Shown here: in pieces, positions 7,821 through 16,765 of the stretch | Numbering within the stretch: the first letter of the stretch is position 1 | How the letters are laid out: every line of letters starts with the position of its first letter | NCBI RefSeq assembly: GCF_003385595.1 | Contig: NZ_QNUE01000001.1 | Location: 310,001 to 374,000, forward strand | Length of the DNA: 64,000 nucleotides | Source: Chryseobacterium flavum | GTDB lineage: Bacteria; Bacteroidota; Bacteroidia; Flavobacteriales; Weeksellaceae | Direction: 5' to 3' | Translations under genes and position numbers: made by a program | Notes under the pieces: model-generated | What the model saw: only the letters and a program-made list of their open reading frames with translations | Told to the model about the DNA's origin: nothing | Databases searched by the model: none

Positions 7821-9125
7821 CTAACCCAATAATTTATTTTTCAGTTTATTAAACTGATATTCTATTTTATCCAGGCAAAGATTTCCTATACTTCCCTGAT
7901 GGGTATGATCAAGTTTTCCGACTTCAAATTCAAATTCATTGTTCTCAATCTCCTTTCCTACTTTTATATAGGCATCCCGGAAAGAACTTCCGCTTTTTAC
8001 CTCTTCATTGATCTTCTCAACACTGAAAAGATATTTATACTTCTCATCTTCCAGTATTCCATCTTTCACCTTGATGTTGGGCAGTGTATAACTTAAAATT
8101 TCCAGACACTCCTTCAGGGAATCAATGGCAGGAAAAAGAATTTCTTTTGTCAGCTGAACGTCTCTGTGGTATCCTGACGGAAGGTTGCTTGTTAGCATAA
8201 TAAGCTCATTCGGAAGCGCCTGGATACGGTTACATCTTGCCCGTACCAGCTCAAAGATATCCGGATTTTTTTTATGTGGCATAATACTGCTTCCTGTTGT
8301 AAATTCTTTCGGAAAGCTGATAAAATCGAAATTCTGATTCAAATACAGACAAACATCGTATGCAAATTTCCCAAGCGTTCCCGCCAATGTAGCCATTGAC
8401 ATCGCCAGTAATTTTTCTGATTTCCCCCGGGTCATCTGGGCATATACCGAATTATAATTCATCGACTGGAATCCCAGGTTATAAGTGGTACTTTCACGAT
8501 TGATCGGAAAAGACGATCCATAGCCTGCAGCTGATCCAAGTGGATTTTTATTAATGATATTCTTTACTGAAAACAGCATTTCCACATCATCCAAAAGTGC
8601 TTCCGCATAAGCTCCGAACCACAATCCGAATGATGAAGGCATCGCAATCTGCAAGTGGGTATATCCCGGAAGCAGAACATTCTTATGCTCATCTGCCAAT
8701 TGAATTAAAATCTGAAAAAAATCAGCTGTCAGCGCAGTTATTTCACGGATCTCATCCAATAAATAGAGTTTAATGTCCAATAGAACCTGATCATTCCGGG
8801 ATCTTGCAGTATGAATTTTCTTCCCTGTATCGCCTAATTCTTCAATCAGAATCGCTTCTATCTGAGAATGGATATCCTCAGCTTCTTTATCAATTTCAAA
8901 ACTGCCGTCTTCAATTTTATATAAAATACTATTTAAAACAGATAACATCTGTTGTGATTCTTCCTGAGTGATAATTCCGGTTTCTGCCAGCATTTTACAA
9001 TGTGCCATAGAGCCTTTGACATCATATTTTGCCAGACGCTCATCAAAGTCAAGATCTTTCCCGACAGTGAAGGTATTTACTAATATATTGGTGGCAAGGT
9101 CATCCTTCTGCCATATCTTTTTCAT
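7821..9125 (-). CDS. argH: Argininosuccinate lyase
   Basis: Splits argininosuccinate into arginine and fumarate, the final step of arginine synthesis. The 434-residue protein has the fumarase/aspartase superfamily signature GSSIMPHKKNPD (about residue 281) that closes the active site, plus HTARSRNDQV (about 105) typical of ArgH. It is the promoter-distal gene of the arginine operon. The 230-base gap to argE (9126-9355) contains no terminator or ORF I can support, only AT-rich DNA, so it may be co-transcribed or have its own promoter. Confidence 0.96.
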   Translation of the reverse strand: MKKIWQKDDLATNILVNTFTVGKDLDFDERLAKYDVKGSMAHCKMLAETGIITQEESQQMLSVLNSILYKIEDGSFEIDKEAEDIHSQIEAILIEELGDTGKKIHTARSRNDQVLLDIKLYLLDEIREITALTADFFQILIQLADEHKNVLLPGYTHLQIAMPSSFGLWFGAYAEALLDDVEMLFSVKNIINKNPLGSAAGYGSSFPINRESTTYNLGFQSMNYNSVYAQMTRGKSEKLLAMSMATLAGTLGKFAYDVCLYLNQNFDFISFPKEFTTGSSIMPHKKNPDIFELVRARCNRIQALPNELIMLTSNLPSGYHRDVQLTKEILFPAIDSLKECLEILSYTLPNIKVKDGILEDEKYKYLFSVEKINEEVKSGSSFRDAYIKVGKEIENNEFEFEVGKLDHTHQGSIGNLCLDKIEYQFNKLKNKLLG

Positions 9126-9355
9126 ATGAATTTATTTATTTTTTCAGATCACACTGATATCGTTAATGATAAACTGATAGATCTGCTTAATTTTTTGTTT
9201 GGTTTTAACCTGCCCAGCAAGGCAATCCTTATTACTATTAACTATAAAAAAACATTTCCTTATTAGTTTCCGTTCCTAATTTTCTTTTTGCATAAATCTT
9301 ATTAAAAACTTAAACCTTAATGCCTGCTGAGCGAAGTCAAAACATATATTATCTT

Positions 9356-10438
9356 TTATAACACTTTTTCCAGAATCCGGATATAAATATCAATTCCTTC
9401 TTCTATTTCACTGATACAGATAAATTCATCTGCAGTATGAGAACGCCTGCTGTCTCCCGGACCTAACTTTACTGAGGTACATGGAATAATCGCCTGATCA
9501 GAAGACGTAGGAGAACCATAGGTTGTCCTGCCTGTTTCCAGCCCGGCCCTTACAAACGGATGATCGGCTTCGATTTTTGATGAATTCAGTCTGAAAGACC
9601 TTGCTGTAAGTGTCGATTTCATTTGTGACTGAATAATTTCAAAAACTTCTTTATTGGAGTACTCATCTGTCACCCTCACATCCAGAGTAAAGTGACAGGA
9701 CTCAGGTACTACGTTATGCTGCACCCCTGCATGAATACCGGACAGGGTAACCTTAACCTCTCCCAGGTATTCAGAAACCTTTGGAAATTTAAAATCTAAG
9801 ATGTGCTGCAGATCCAGCATACATTTTACAATTGAGTTATCATCATTAGGATGAGCAGCATGAGAAGGAGTTCCTTTCATTTCCCCGTCTATCACGAGCA
9901 GTCCTTTTTCTGCAATCGCCAGGTTCATCTGCGTGGGTTCTCCTACAATGGCGAATTCTATATTAGGAAGCTGTGGAAACAGGGCTTCAATTCCGTCAAA
10001 ACCTGAAATCTCCTCCTCCGCTGTCAAAGCAATAACTAAATTATATTTTAAATCTTCCTTATCATAAAAATGTAAAAAAACCTGGGCCATTGAAACCAAA
10101 GAAGCTCCGGCATCATTACTTCCCAATCCATACAGCTTCCCATCCTTTTCAACAGGTAAAAACGGATCGAGCGTATAAGCTTTATTGGGTTTTACCGTAT
10201 CATGATGCGTATTCAATAAGACAGAAGGTTTGAATACATCAAAATTTTTATTGACTGCCCAGATATTATTCTTGAAACGCTTTGTAGGAATCTGATGCTT
10301 TTTGAAAAAATTTTCAATCTCAACTGATGTATTGAATTCATCTTTACTGAATGAAGGAATTTCAATCAGATTTTTAAGCAATCCAATAGCATTACTTAGA
10401 AGTTCTTCTTTATTATAAACAGATTTCAGTTCCTGCAT
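9356..10438 (-). CDS. argE: M20-family N-acylornithine deacylase
   Basis: Expected to remove the acyl group that protects ornithine; here the true substrate is probably N-succinyl- or N-acetylcitrulline, because the neighbouring transcarbamylase is of the acylornithine type. Metal-binding motifs of the M20 family are present in order: NTHHDTV (about residue 77), the bridging Asp in LGSNDAGAS, the catalytic and metal Glu pair in TAEEEISG, VGEPT, and a C-terminal HTADEF. Its start overlaps the end of argB by 26 bases, suggesting coupled translation. At 360 aa it fits the short Bacteroidota ArgE-like group. Confidence 0.9.
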   Translation of the reverse strand: MQELKSVYNKEELLSNAIGLLKNLIEIPSFSKDEFNTSVEIENFFKKHQIPTKRFKNNIWAVNKNFDVFKPSVLLNTHHDTVKPNKAYTLDPFLPVEKDGKLYGLGSNDAGASLVSMAQVFLHFYDKEDLKYNLVIALTAEEEISGFDGIEALFPQLPNIEFAIVGEPTQMNLAIAEKGLLVIDGEMKGTPSHAAHPNDDNSIVKCMLDLQHILDFKFPKVSEYLGEVKVTLSGIHAGVQHNVVPESCHFTLDVRVTDEYSNKEVFEIIQSQMKSTLTARSFRLNSSKIEADHPFVRAGLETGRTTYGSPTSSDQAIIPCTSVKLGPGDSRRSHTADEFICISEIEEGIDIYIRILEKVL

Positions 10439-11207
10439 GATGATTCTCTATATGGTTTTTTAATTGGGTTTCTTTAATCAGAAACACTTTATTTACATTA
10501 TTTTTTATGGCGCCCAATGCGTTTTCCAGTTTAGGCAAAATTCCTTTGTGGAGTTTCCCCTGTTCCTTTAATACAGAGAACTCCTTCTCTGAAACGCTCT
10601 TTATAACAGATTCTGGATTGTTTACATCCTCCAGTACTCCTTCCTTATCAAAGCAGTACAACAACTCTACTTCGTATTTTGATGATAATGCCTGTGCCAT
10701 TACCGAAGCTATTGTATCAGCATTGGTATTAAAGAGATTTCCTTTTTTATCGTGTGTAATGGCAGAAAATACAGGAACAAGACCGAGTTTAAGCAATTTT
10801 GAAAGTAATTTCCTGTTTACACTTTTCTTATTAATGTCCCCCACAAATCCAAAATCAATTTCAGCATGTTCTCTTTTCTTGGCTTTAATTAAGTTTCCGT
10901 CTGCTCCGGAAAACCCGATAGCATTGCATTTTTTCTGCTGCAGCTTTTCAACTATATTTTTATTGATTCCTCCTGCATACACCATGGTTACAATATCCAA
11001 CGTATCCTTGTCTGTAATTCTCCTTCCGTTGACCATTTTCTGCTCGATGCCCAATTTATCAGCCAGCATTGTAGCCAGCTTTCCGCCACCATGAACAAGA
11101 ATCTTCTTTTCATTAATTCCGGAAAACTGTTCTAAGAATTGGTTTAACAATTCCTCATCATCTATTAAAGCTCCGCCAATTTTTATGATGTATAACTTTT
11201 CTTTCAT
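10413..11207 (-). CDS. argB: N-acetyl(acyl)glutamate kinase
   Basis: Phosphorylates the gamma-carboxyl of N-acylglutamate. The 264-aa amino-acid kinase fold is evident from IIKIGGALIDD at the N-terminus and VHGGGKLATML (about residue 39), which hold the phosphates and substrate, and from NTNADTIA (about 160) in the nucleotide site. I see no N-terminal extension of the arginine-sensitive hexameric type, so it is of the short E. coli-like form. Its 3' end overlaps argE by 26 bases. Confidence 0.95.
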   Translation of the reverse strand: MKEKLYIIKIGGALIDDEELLNQFLEQFSGINEKKILVHGGGKLATMLADKLGIEQKMVNGRRITDKDTLDIVTMVYAGGINKNIVEKLQQKKCNAIGFSGADGNLIKAKKREHAEIDFGFVGDINKKSVNRKLLSKLLKLGLVPVFSAITHDKKGNLFNTNADTIASVMAQALSSKYEVELLYCFDKEGVLEDVNNPESVIKSVSEKEFSVLKEQGKLHKGILPKLENALGAIKNNVNKVFLIKETQLKNHIENHHAGTEICL

Positions 11208-11298
11208 TGTAAACGTTTTGAGATCTTACTTCTTCTTTCCTTGCCAGGGTTTTAAGACCTTGGCAAAAATCATGGATCAAGATTCTGAATTGAAAAAC

Positions 11299-12258
11299 TT
11301 ATCCGGCATTAAGTTCATTTAAAATTTCACTGAATACAGCCTGTGCAGAGAAAATACGGTTTTTGGCCTGCTGATAGATGATAGAATGATCTCCATCCAT
11401 CACCTCATCGCTCAGCTCAACATTACGACGGACCGGAAGACAGTGCATTACTTTTGCATCGTTGGTATGGGCTAATTTTTCATTAGTAAGCATCCAGTCA
11501 CCCTTTACTTCAGGCATCGCAGCATAGTCATCAAAAGAAGACCAGTTTTTTACATAAATAAAATCAGCATCTTTCAAAGCTTCCTCCTGATCGTGGATTA
11601 CTTTCACGTCTTTTGTAAAGTTTTTATCCAGGTCATATCCTTCCGGATTGGTAATTACCAGCTCCACGTCCATTTCCTGCATCCACTCGGCGAAAGAGTT
11701 TCCAACAGCATGTGCAATAGGTTTGATGTGTGGAGCCCATGTTAATACTACTTTCGGCTTGTGGACTTTTTTCCAGTTTTCTGTAATGGTAATGCAATCT
11801 GCCAGACTTTGCAACGGATGGCGCGTTGCAGATTCCAGTGAAACTACAGGAACTTTCGCATGCTTCTCAAACTGACTCAGGATACTTTCATTCACATCAT
11901 CTTCTTTACTCTTCATTCCCGCGAAGCAACGCACAGCAATGATATCACAATATTGGTTTAACACTTCAATAGCATCTTTGATATGTTCCACCGTATCACC
12001 ATTCATGACAGCCCCGTCAGCAAATTCAAGATTCCATGCTTCCTGAGCAGCATTTAAGGTTAATACATTCAACCCTAAATTTTGTGCTGCAATCTGACTG
12101 CTCAGACGGGTTCTCAAGCTTGAATTTAAAAATACAAGCCCGATTGTTTTTCCCTTTCCCTTTTCTGTTTCAGTAAGAGGGTCTGCTTTTATATGTAAAG
12201 CTTTTTTTATGATTTCCTGTAAGTTTTTCACATCGCTTACAGAGGTAAATTTTTTCAT
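11299..12258 (-). CDS. argF': N-acyl(probably succinyl)-ornithine carbamoyltransferase
   Basis: Transfers the carbamoyl group to an N-acylated ornithine, the route used by Bacteroides and Xanthomonas instead of the usual ArgF. The 319-aa protein has the carbamoyl-phosphate loop SSLRTRLSS (about residue 46), EAWNLE with the Trp that acylornithine enzymes need, and HCLPVRRNVE near the C-terminus. The substrate-specificity position in GDTVEH is Val90. Known acetylornithine enzymes have Glu there, succinylornithine enzymes of Bacteroides have Pro, and replacing Glu with small or hydrophobic residues shifts the enzyme to succinylornithine. Succinyl specificity is therefore likely but inferred. Confidence 0.92.
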   Translation of the reverse strand: MKKFTSVSDVKNLQEIIKKALHIKADPLTETEKGKGKTIGLVFLNSSLRTRLSSQIAAQNLGLNVLTLNAAQEAWNLEFADGAVMNGDTVEHIKDAIEVLNQYCDIIAVRCFAGMKSKEDDVNESILSQFEKHAKVPVVSLESATRHPLQSLADCITITENWKKVHKPKVVLTWAPHIKPIAHAVGNSFAEWMQEMDVELVITNPEGYDLDKNFTKDVKVIHDQEEALKDADFIYVKNWSSFDDYAAMPEVKGDWMLTNEKLAHTNDAKVMHCLPVRRNVELSDEVMDGDHSIIYQQAKNRIFSAQAVFSEILNELNAG

Positions 12259-12416
12259 TTCGAATTGATTTTAAAGATTTTATTTCCACATTAATTGTAG
12301 ATCTGGCTACAAAAGGGACACAGGTTTTTATTAAAAACACTTAAGTTTACTACTGAAGCATTTACTATTTTCTTAAAATCACTTAAGTGTTTAAATTCTT
12401 TTGTGACTTTTATGGT

Positions 12417-13556
12417 TTAAATATTTCCAAGCACTGCTTTCAAAGCATTGATGAACAGATCCGTTTCCTCTTTCCTGATATTCAGTGCCGGAAGAATCCT
12501 CAGCACTGTTTTATCATTCGAGTTTCCGGTGAAAATATGATGATCAAACAGCAATTCTTTCCTTATTTCAGAGCAATCCCTGTCAAGTTCTATTCCGATC
12601 ATTAATCCTTTCCTTCGGATAGATTTAATATGTGGTAAATCTTTAATTTCATTTTCAATATATTCTCCCATCTGGCGGGCATTTTCGATAAGATTTTCAT
12701 CTTTCATAACATCCAGAACAGCAATAGAAGCTGCACAAGCCAGGTGATTCCCTCCGAATGTAGTCCCGAGCAAACCGTTGCTTGCCTGGAATTTCGGATG
12801 TATCAAAACACCGCCAACAGGAAATCCATTCCCCATTCCTTTTGCTGTTGTAATAATATCTGCCTCAACCCCAAACTCCTGATGCGCAAAAAAATATCCG
12901 CTTCTTCCATATCCCGACTGCACTTCATCCAAAATAAGAACAGCTTCATATTTTTCGCATAACTCTTTGATTTTAGATAAAAATTCAGATGTCGGAACCA
13001 TAATTCCTCCTACTCCCTGAATTCCTTCGATGATTACTGAAGAGATTTCATTTCCGTATTTCTCAAAAGTTTCTTCTAGCTGTTCTACATCATTCCATTC
13101 TGATTTGATAAATCTTTCGGAAAAGTTTACCGGAGCAACAATTTTCGGGTTATCTGTCACCGAAACCGCTGCAGAAGTTCTTCCGTGGAATGATCCTGAA
13201 AAATAAAGCACCTTGCTTTTTCCGTTATGAAAAGAAGCAAGCTTCAAAGCATTTTCATTCGCTTCTGCACCCGAGTTACACAGGAAAAGGTTGTAATTTT
13301 CATATCCTGAAAGTTTTCCCAGCTTTTCTGCCAGTTCGGTCTGCAATTCATTCTGTACGGAATTGGAATAAAAAGATATTTTTTCCAGCTGATCTTTAAG
13401 CTTATTCTGATAATGCGGATGGTTATGGCCGATAGAAATTACAGCATGACCTCCGTAAAAATCGAGATATTTTTCTCCTTTATCGTCCCAAAGAAATGAT
13501 CCCTGAGCTTTTACCGGATTGATGTTGAATAATGGATATACGTTGAATAAATTCAT
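12417..13556 (-). CDS. argD: Acylornithine aminotransferase
   Basis: Class III PLP aminotransferase that converts N-acylglutamate semialdehyde to N-acylornithine. The start is set at ATG 13556 (MNLFNVYPLFNINPVKAQGS), since the N-terminal extension in the longer frame is low-complexity and unlike the family; this gives 379 aa. Visible features are CNSGAEANENALKLA for cofactor phosphate, LILDEVQSGYGRSG with the ring-stacking Asp, and TTAKGMGNGFPVG with the Schiff-base Lys. Third structural enzyme in the arg operon. Confidence 0.95.
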   Translation of the reverse strand: MNLFNVYPLFNINPVKAQGSFLWDDKGEKYLDFYGGHAVISIGHNHPHYQNKLKDQLEKISFYSNSVQNELQTELAEKLGKLSGYENYNLFLCNSGAEANENALKLASFHNGKSKVLYFSGSFHGRTSAAVSVTDNPKIVAPVNFSERFIKSEWNDVEQLEETFEKYGNEISSVIIEGIQGVGGIMVPTSEFLSKIKELCEKYEAVLILDEVQSGYGRSGYFFAHQEFGVEADIITTAKGMGNGFPVGGVLIHPKFQASNGLLGTTFGGNHLACAASIAVLDVMKDENLIENARQMGEYIENEIKDLPHIKSIRRKGLMIGIELDRDCSEIRKELLFDHHIFTGNSNDKTVLRILPALNIRKEETDLFINALKAVLGNI

Positions 13557-13721
13557 TTTTTTGTTTTTTAATTTTTCTTTTGTCTTGAAACAAAAGAAAC
13601 AAAAGTTCAAGACCTGGAAACTTCCGCTAAAAATTAGTTCTATTCTCTAAAAATTCTAAAACTTGTGCGAAATCCAAATTGGTTCTTTGGTTCTGTATTC
13701 TCCTCGCACTTCGAACAGTAG

Positions 13722-13758
13722 AATTTTCTTAACGTTCATAGAATTAATTTTCTTAACG
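13722..13758. repeat. Short direct repeat AATTTTCTTAACG
   Basis: The 13-mer is found at 13722-13734 and 13746-13758, 24 bases apart, in the 262-base gap between argC and argD. I see no terminator or ORF in this gap, so read-through is plausible. Significance unknown. Confidence 0.4.
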
Positions 13759-13818
13759 CTACATTTTCCTAAGTCGGATTTACTTCTTGTTTAAAATTCT
13801 CAATTATTTATTGTCAAT

Positions 13819-14784
13819 TTAAAATGCTACCGGTTTCAGGTTCAGTCCGGCATTTTCTTCCCAGCTCATCGCCAGGTTCATATTCTGGATCGCCTGCCCT
13901 GAAGCTCCTTTTAACAAATTGTCAATCGCTGAGTGAATAACGGCAACATTTCCACTCTTTTCGATTTGAACCACACAGCGATTGGTATTGACAACCTGCT
14001 TTAAATCAACCGCCTTCCTGCTTATAGTAACGAAAGGCTCCTCTGCATAAAAATCCTGATACAATTGCTCAATTTCCTCCAGCTCCAAATCTGTCTTCAT
14101 TGTGGAACTTGTAAAAATCCCTCTTGCAAAATCTCCTCTCCATGGAACAAAATTCAGGATTACTTCTTTATTATTAAATGAAACCAGCTGCTTCAAAATT
14201 TCATCCACATGCTGATGAGTCAATGTTTTATACGCTGATACATTATCATTTCTCCAGGTAAAATGAGTCGTTGCCTGCAGAGACTGCCCGGCCCCTGTAG
14301 AACCTGTAATTCCTGTAGTAAATACCTCATTCAGCATTCCTTTTTCTGCCAGTGGCAGTAAAGCCAACTGAATAGCAGTAGCAAAACATCCCGGGTTGGC
14401 AATACTTTTAGCCCCCATCAGTTGTTTTTTATTGATTCCCGGTAATCCGTAGATAAAATTTCTGTTTTCGAAATTTCCTTCCAGACGGAAATCATTTCCA
14501 AGATCAATCACCAGTGTTTCATCTTTGACAGGATTCTGAGTTAACCAGTTTTGACTTTCCTTATGAGGCAGACACAGAAAAAGAATATCCACTTCTTCAG
14601 GTTTATCCGTCAAAACCATTTCACAAACCGTCGTTAAATCCGGGTACGGATCCGAAATACTTGTTCCCGAATTCGAACGACTATATAAAAAACTCAATGT
14701 CACATGGGGATGAAAAGCCAGTAAACGTATCAGTTCACTTCCTGTATAACCGTTTGCACCAATTATTCCTACTGTTTTCTTCAT
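13819..14784 (-). CDS. argC: N-acetyl(acyl)-gamma-glutamyl-phosphate reductase
   Basis: NADPH-dependent reduction of N-acylglutamyl phosphate to the semialdehyde. The 321-residue protein begins with a Rossmann fingerprint, GIIGANGYTGSELIRLL, and contains the active-site signature NPGCFATAIQLALLPL (Cys about residue 132), with GSTGAGQ after it. It lies between argG and argD with short spacing to argG (53 bases). The length is typical. Confidence 0.96.
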   Translation of the reverse strand: MKKTVGIIGANGYTGSELIRLLAFHPHVTLSFLYSRSNSGTSISDPYPDLTTVCEMVLTDKPEEVDILFLCLPHKESQNWLTQNPVKDETLVIDLGNDFRLEGNFENRNFIYGLPGINKKQLMGAKSIANPGCFATAIQLALLPLAEKGMLNEVFTTGITGSTGAGQSLQATTHFTWRNDNVSAYKTLTHQHVDEILKQLVSFNNKEVILNFVPWRGDFARGIFTSSTMKTDLELEEIEQLYQDFYAEEPFVTISRKAVDLKQVVNTNRCVVQIEKSGNVAVIHSAIDNLLKGASGQAIQNMNLAMSWEENAGLNLKPVAF

Positions 14785-14837
14785 TTTGATTCTGACAGAA
14801 TTTTGTTCTGCCTTTCAGTAAATCGTCCCTTAGGAAC

Positions 14838-16034
14838 TTAATTAATATTCTGGTTAATCTGGTGGTATATGTTTAAAGAATTGCTTACAATCTTCGTATA
14901 TCCTTTCACATCATCACCAGTCCATGCTCTGTTGGCCTCGCCATAGCTTCCGAATTGATCAGACATCAGATCATGACTGGATTCAATTCCGTTAAGAATA
15001 AATCTGTATGGATGAAGTGTCACAAATACTTTCCCGCTTACTGTTTTCTGAGAATCTGTAAGGAAAGACTCTATATTTCTCATGACCGGGTCTAAAAAAA
15101 GCGCTTCATGAAGCCAGTTTCCATACCAGTCAGATAACTGTGATTTCATCATTTGCTGATATTTTGAAAGAGTATGCTTTTCCAATAAGTGATGCGCCTT
15201 AATGATCACTAATGCCGCTGCTGCTTCAAACCCCACTCGTCCTTTAATCCCAACAATAGTATCTCCTACATGAATATCACGGCCGATTCCATATGCAGAA
15301 GCCAGCTCTTCTATTTTTTGAATAGCATACACAGAATGCTTAAAGCTTTCTCCATTCACTCCTACCACTTCTCCGTTTTTAAATTCGATCTCCAATTCTG
15401 AAGGCTGAGTCACTTTAACCTGAGACGGAAAAGCTTCTTCCGGAAGATAATTTCTTGAAGTCAGGGTTTCTTTACCTCCTACTGACGTTCCCCAAAGTCC
15501 TTTATTCACAGAATACTGGGCTTTCTGGAATTCCATTTCATACCCATGGCTTTTCAAAAACTCAATTTCTTCTTCACGGGAAAGAGCCATATCGCGGATA
15601 GGTGTAATGATTTCGATATCCGGGCACATTACCTGGAAGATTAAATCAAAACGAACCTGATCATTTCCAGCTCCTGTACTTCCGTGAGCAATGGCATCTG
15701 CCTGAACTTCAATCGCATATTTTGCAATTTCCTGTGCCTGAATCGTACGCTCAGCACTTACAGAAAGAGGATACGTATTGTTTTTCAGCACATTTCCGAA
15801 GATCAGATATTTTACACAAGAATTGTAGTAATCTTCCTGAGCATCTACACACCTGTATTCTTTCACCCCAAGATTCAGGGCTTTTTTCTCCAGTTCTTTT
15901 TCTTCTTCCTTAGAAAAACCTCCGGTATTTACAGTTACTGCATACACATCATACCCCAGTGTTTCACTAAGGTATTTAGCACAGTAAGAGGTATCCAGAC
16001 CTCCGCTAAATGCTAAGATTACTTTCTTTTTCAT
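14838..16034 (-). CDS. argG: Argininosuccinate synthase
   Basis: Joins citrulline and aspartate using ATP. The PP-motif SGGLDTSYCA follows the start MKKKVILAFSGG, which fixes the start at ATG 16034 rather than the upstream in-frame Met. The result is 398 aa, normal for the family. GSTGAGNDQVRFD (about residue 120) is the citrulline/aspartate-binding signature. The start overlaps the end of the upstream GNAT gene by 29 bases, a sign of translational coupling. Confidence 0.96.
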   Translation of the reverse strand: MKKKVILAFSGGLDTSYCAKYLSETLGYDVYAVTVNTGGFSKEEEKELEKKALNLGVKEYRCVDAQEDYYNSCVKYLIFGNVLKNNTYPLSVSAERTIQAQEIAKYAIEVQADAIAHGSTGAGNDQVRFDLIFQVMCPDIEIITPIRDMALSREEEIEFLKSHGYEMEFQKAQYSVNKGLWGTSVGGKETLTSRNYLPEEAFPSQVKVTQPSELEIEFKNGEVVGVNGESFKHSVYAIQKIEELASAYGIGRDIHVGDTIVGIKGRVGFEAAAALVIIKAHHLLEKHTLSKYQQMMKSQLSDWYGNWLHEALFLDPVMRNIESFLTDSQKTVSGKVFVTLHPYRFILNGIESSHDLMSDQFGSYGEANRAWTGDDVKGYTKIVSNSLNIYHQINQNIN

Positions 16035-16605
16035 TGCTATAATCAGTTTCAGGCTGCTGATCCGCAGCTCCATTTATTTTTAAATTTTCCGGAACAAATA
16101 ACATTGCTGTACACAGGCAGTTTTTACGTTCCTTTTTCATTAATATTTCATAGTTTACACAGTTCTTGCAGCCATTCCAGAACTCTTCATCCTGCGTCAG
16201 CTCAGAATAGATAACCGGCTTATACCCTAAATCACTGTTAATTTTCATAACCGCCAGGCCGGTTGTAAGCCCGAACACCTTAGCATTCGGATATTTTTCT
16301 CTAGATAACTGGAAAACCTTATGCTTTATTTGAGTAGCTACTCCCCCGTTCCTGAATTTCGGAGATACAATTAGTCCCGAATTGGCAACAAACTTCCCAT
16401 GTGACCAGGTTTCTATATAGCAGAAACCCACCCACTCTCCGTTTTCAGTAGCAACCACAGCATTACCTTCTGAAATCTTTTTACTCAAATATTCTATAGA
16501 ACGTTTTGCGATTCCCGTTCCACGACGCTGTGCAGAATCATACATTTCCTGCTGTATTTCACTCACATACACTAGATGTTCGCATGAGGAAATTTCTATT
16601 TCCAT
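16006..16605 (-). CDS. GNAT acyltransferase, probable N-acylglutamate synthase
   Basis: First gene of the arginine operon. The 199 aa hold a GNAT fold: AVVATENGEWVGFCYIETW (beta strands 2-4), then a loop VSPKFRNGGVATQIKHKVF resembling the acyl-CoA-binding R/Q-x-x-G-x-G/A motif. The C-terminus is a low-complexity tail after two Cys-rich segments (GCKNCVNYE; KNCLCTAML). No argA or argJ is present in the window, while every later step is, so this enzyme is the obvious candidate for making N-acetyl- or N-succinylglutamate from glutamate. That assignment rests on operon context. The Cys clusters are unusual and could bind metal. Confidence 0.8.
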   Translation of the reverse strand: MEIEISSCEHLVYVSEIQQEMYDSAQRRGTGIAKRSIEYLSKKISEGNAVVATENGEWVGFCYIETWSHGKFVANSGLIVSPKFRNGGVATQIKHKVFQLSREKYPNAKVFGLTTGLAVMKINSDLGYKPVIYSELTQDEEFWNGCKNCVNYEILMKKERKNCLCTAMLFVPENLKINGAADQQPETDYSNEKESNLSI

Positions 16606-16626
16606 TTATTTATCTAAATTTTTTGG

Positions 16627-16659
16627 CAAATTTAAAATATATTTTCTTTTAAATGCAAA
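16627..16659 (-). promoter_or_regulatory. Promoter of the arginine operon
   Basis: On the - strand TAAATTTG (16634-16627) matches the -7 consensus TAnnTTTG exactly, with TTTG (16659-16656) 21 bases upstream as the -33 element. The predicted transcription start near 16620 leaves a 5' leader of about 15 bases before the GNAT start codon. Confidence 0.7.
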
Positions 16660-16725
16660 TAAAAAAGATATTTTTTTTGTTTTAAAAATTTAAACAGGTA
16701 AAATTATCTTTAACCAAAATCATAC

Positions 16726-16753
16726 ATTTGCTAATTTGTTATATATTTGCTAA
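16726..16753. promoter_or_regulatory. Paired ATTTGCTAA direct repeats (possible operator)
   Basis: ATTTGCTAA occurs at 16726-16734 and 16745-16753, exactly 19 bases apart, just short of two helical turns. They sit just ahead of the zinc-ribbon/HTH gene, and each overlaps a TAnnTTTG-like -7 box (TACATTTG at 16723; TATATTTG at 16742). Same-face spacing at a promoter is typical of an operator, here perhaps for autoregulation. Inferred only. Confidence 0.4.
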
Positions 16754-16765
16754 AATACTATAGTT

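Noticed and set aside
9126..9355. Possible small gene or RNA between argH and argE
   Set aside because: Only AT-rich DNA, without a start-stop frame of note, a stable hairpin or a clear promoter pair.
10507..11094. Long + strand frame of 195 codons
   Set aside because: It lies wholly antisense to argB, has low-complexity Ser/Phe-rich text and no motif; argB has clear family motifs.
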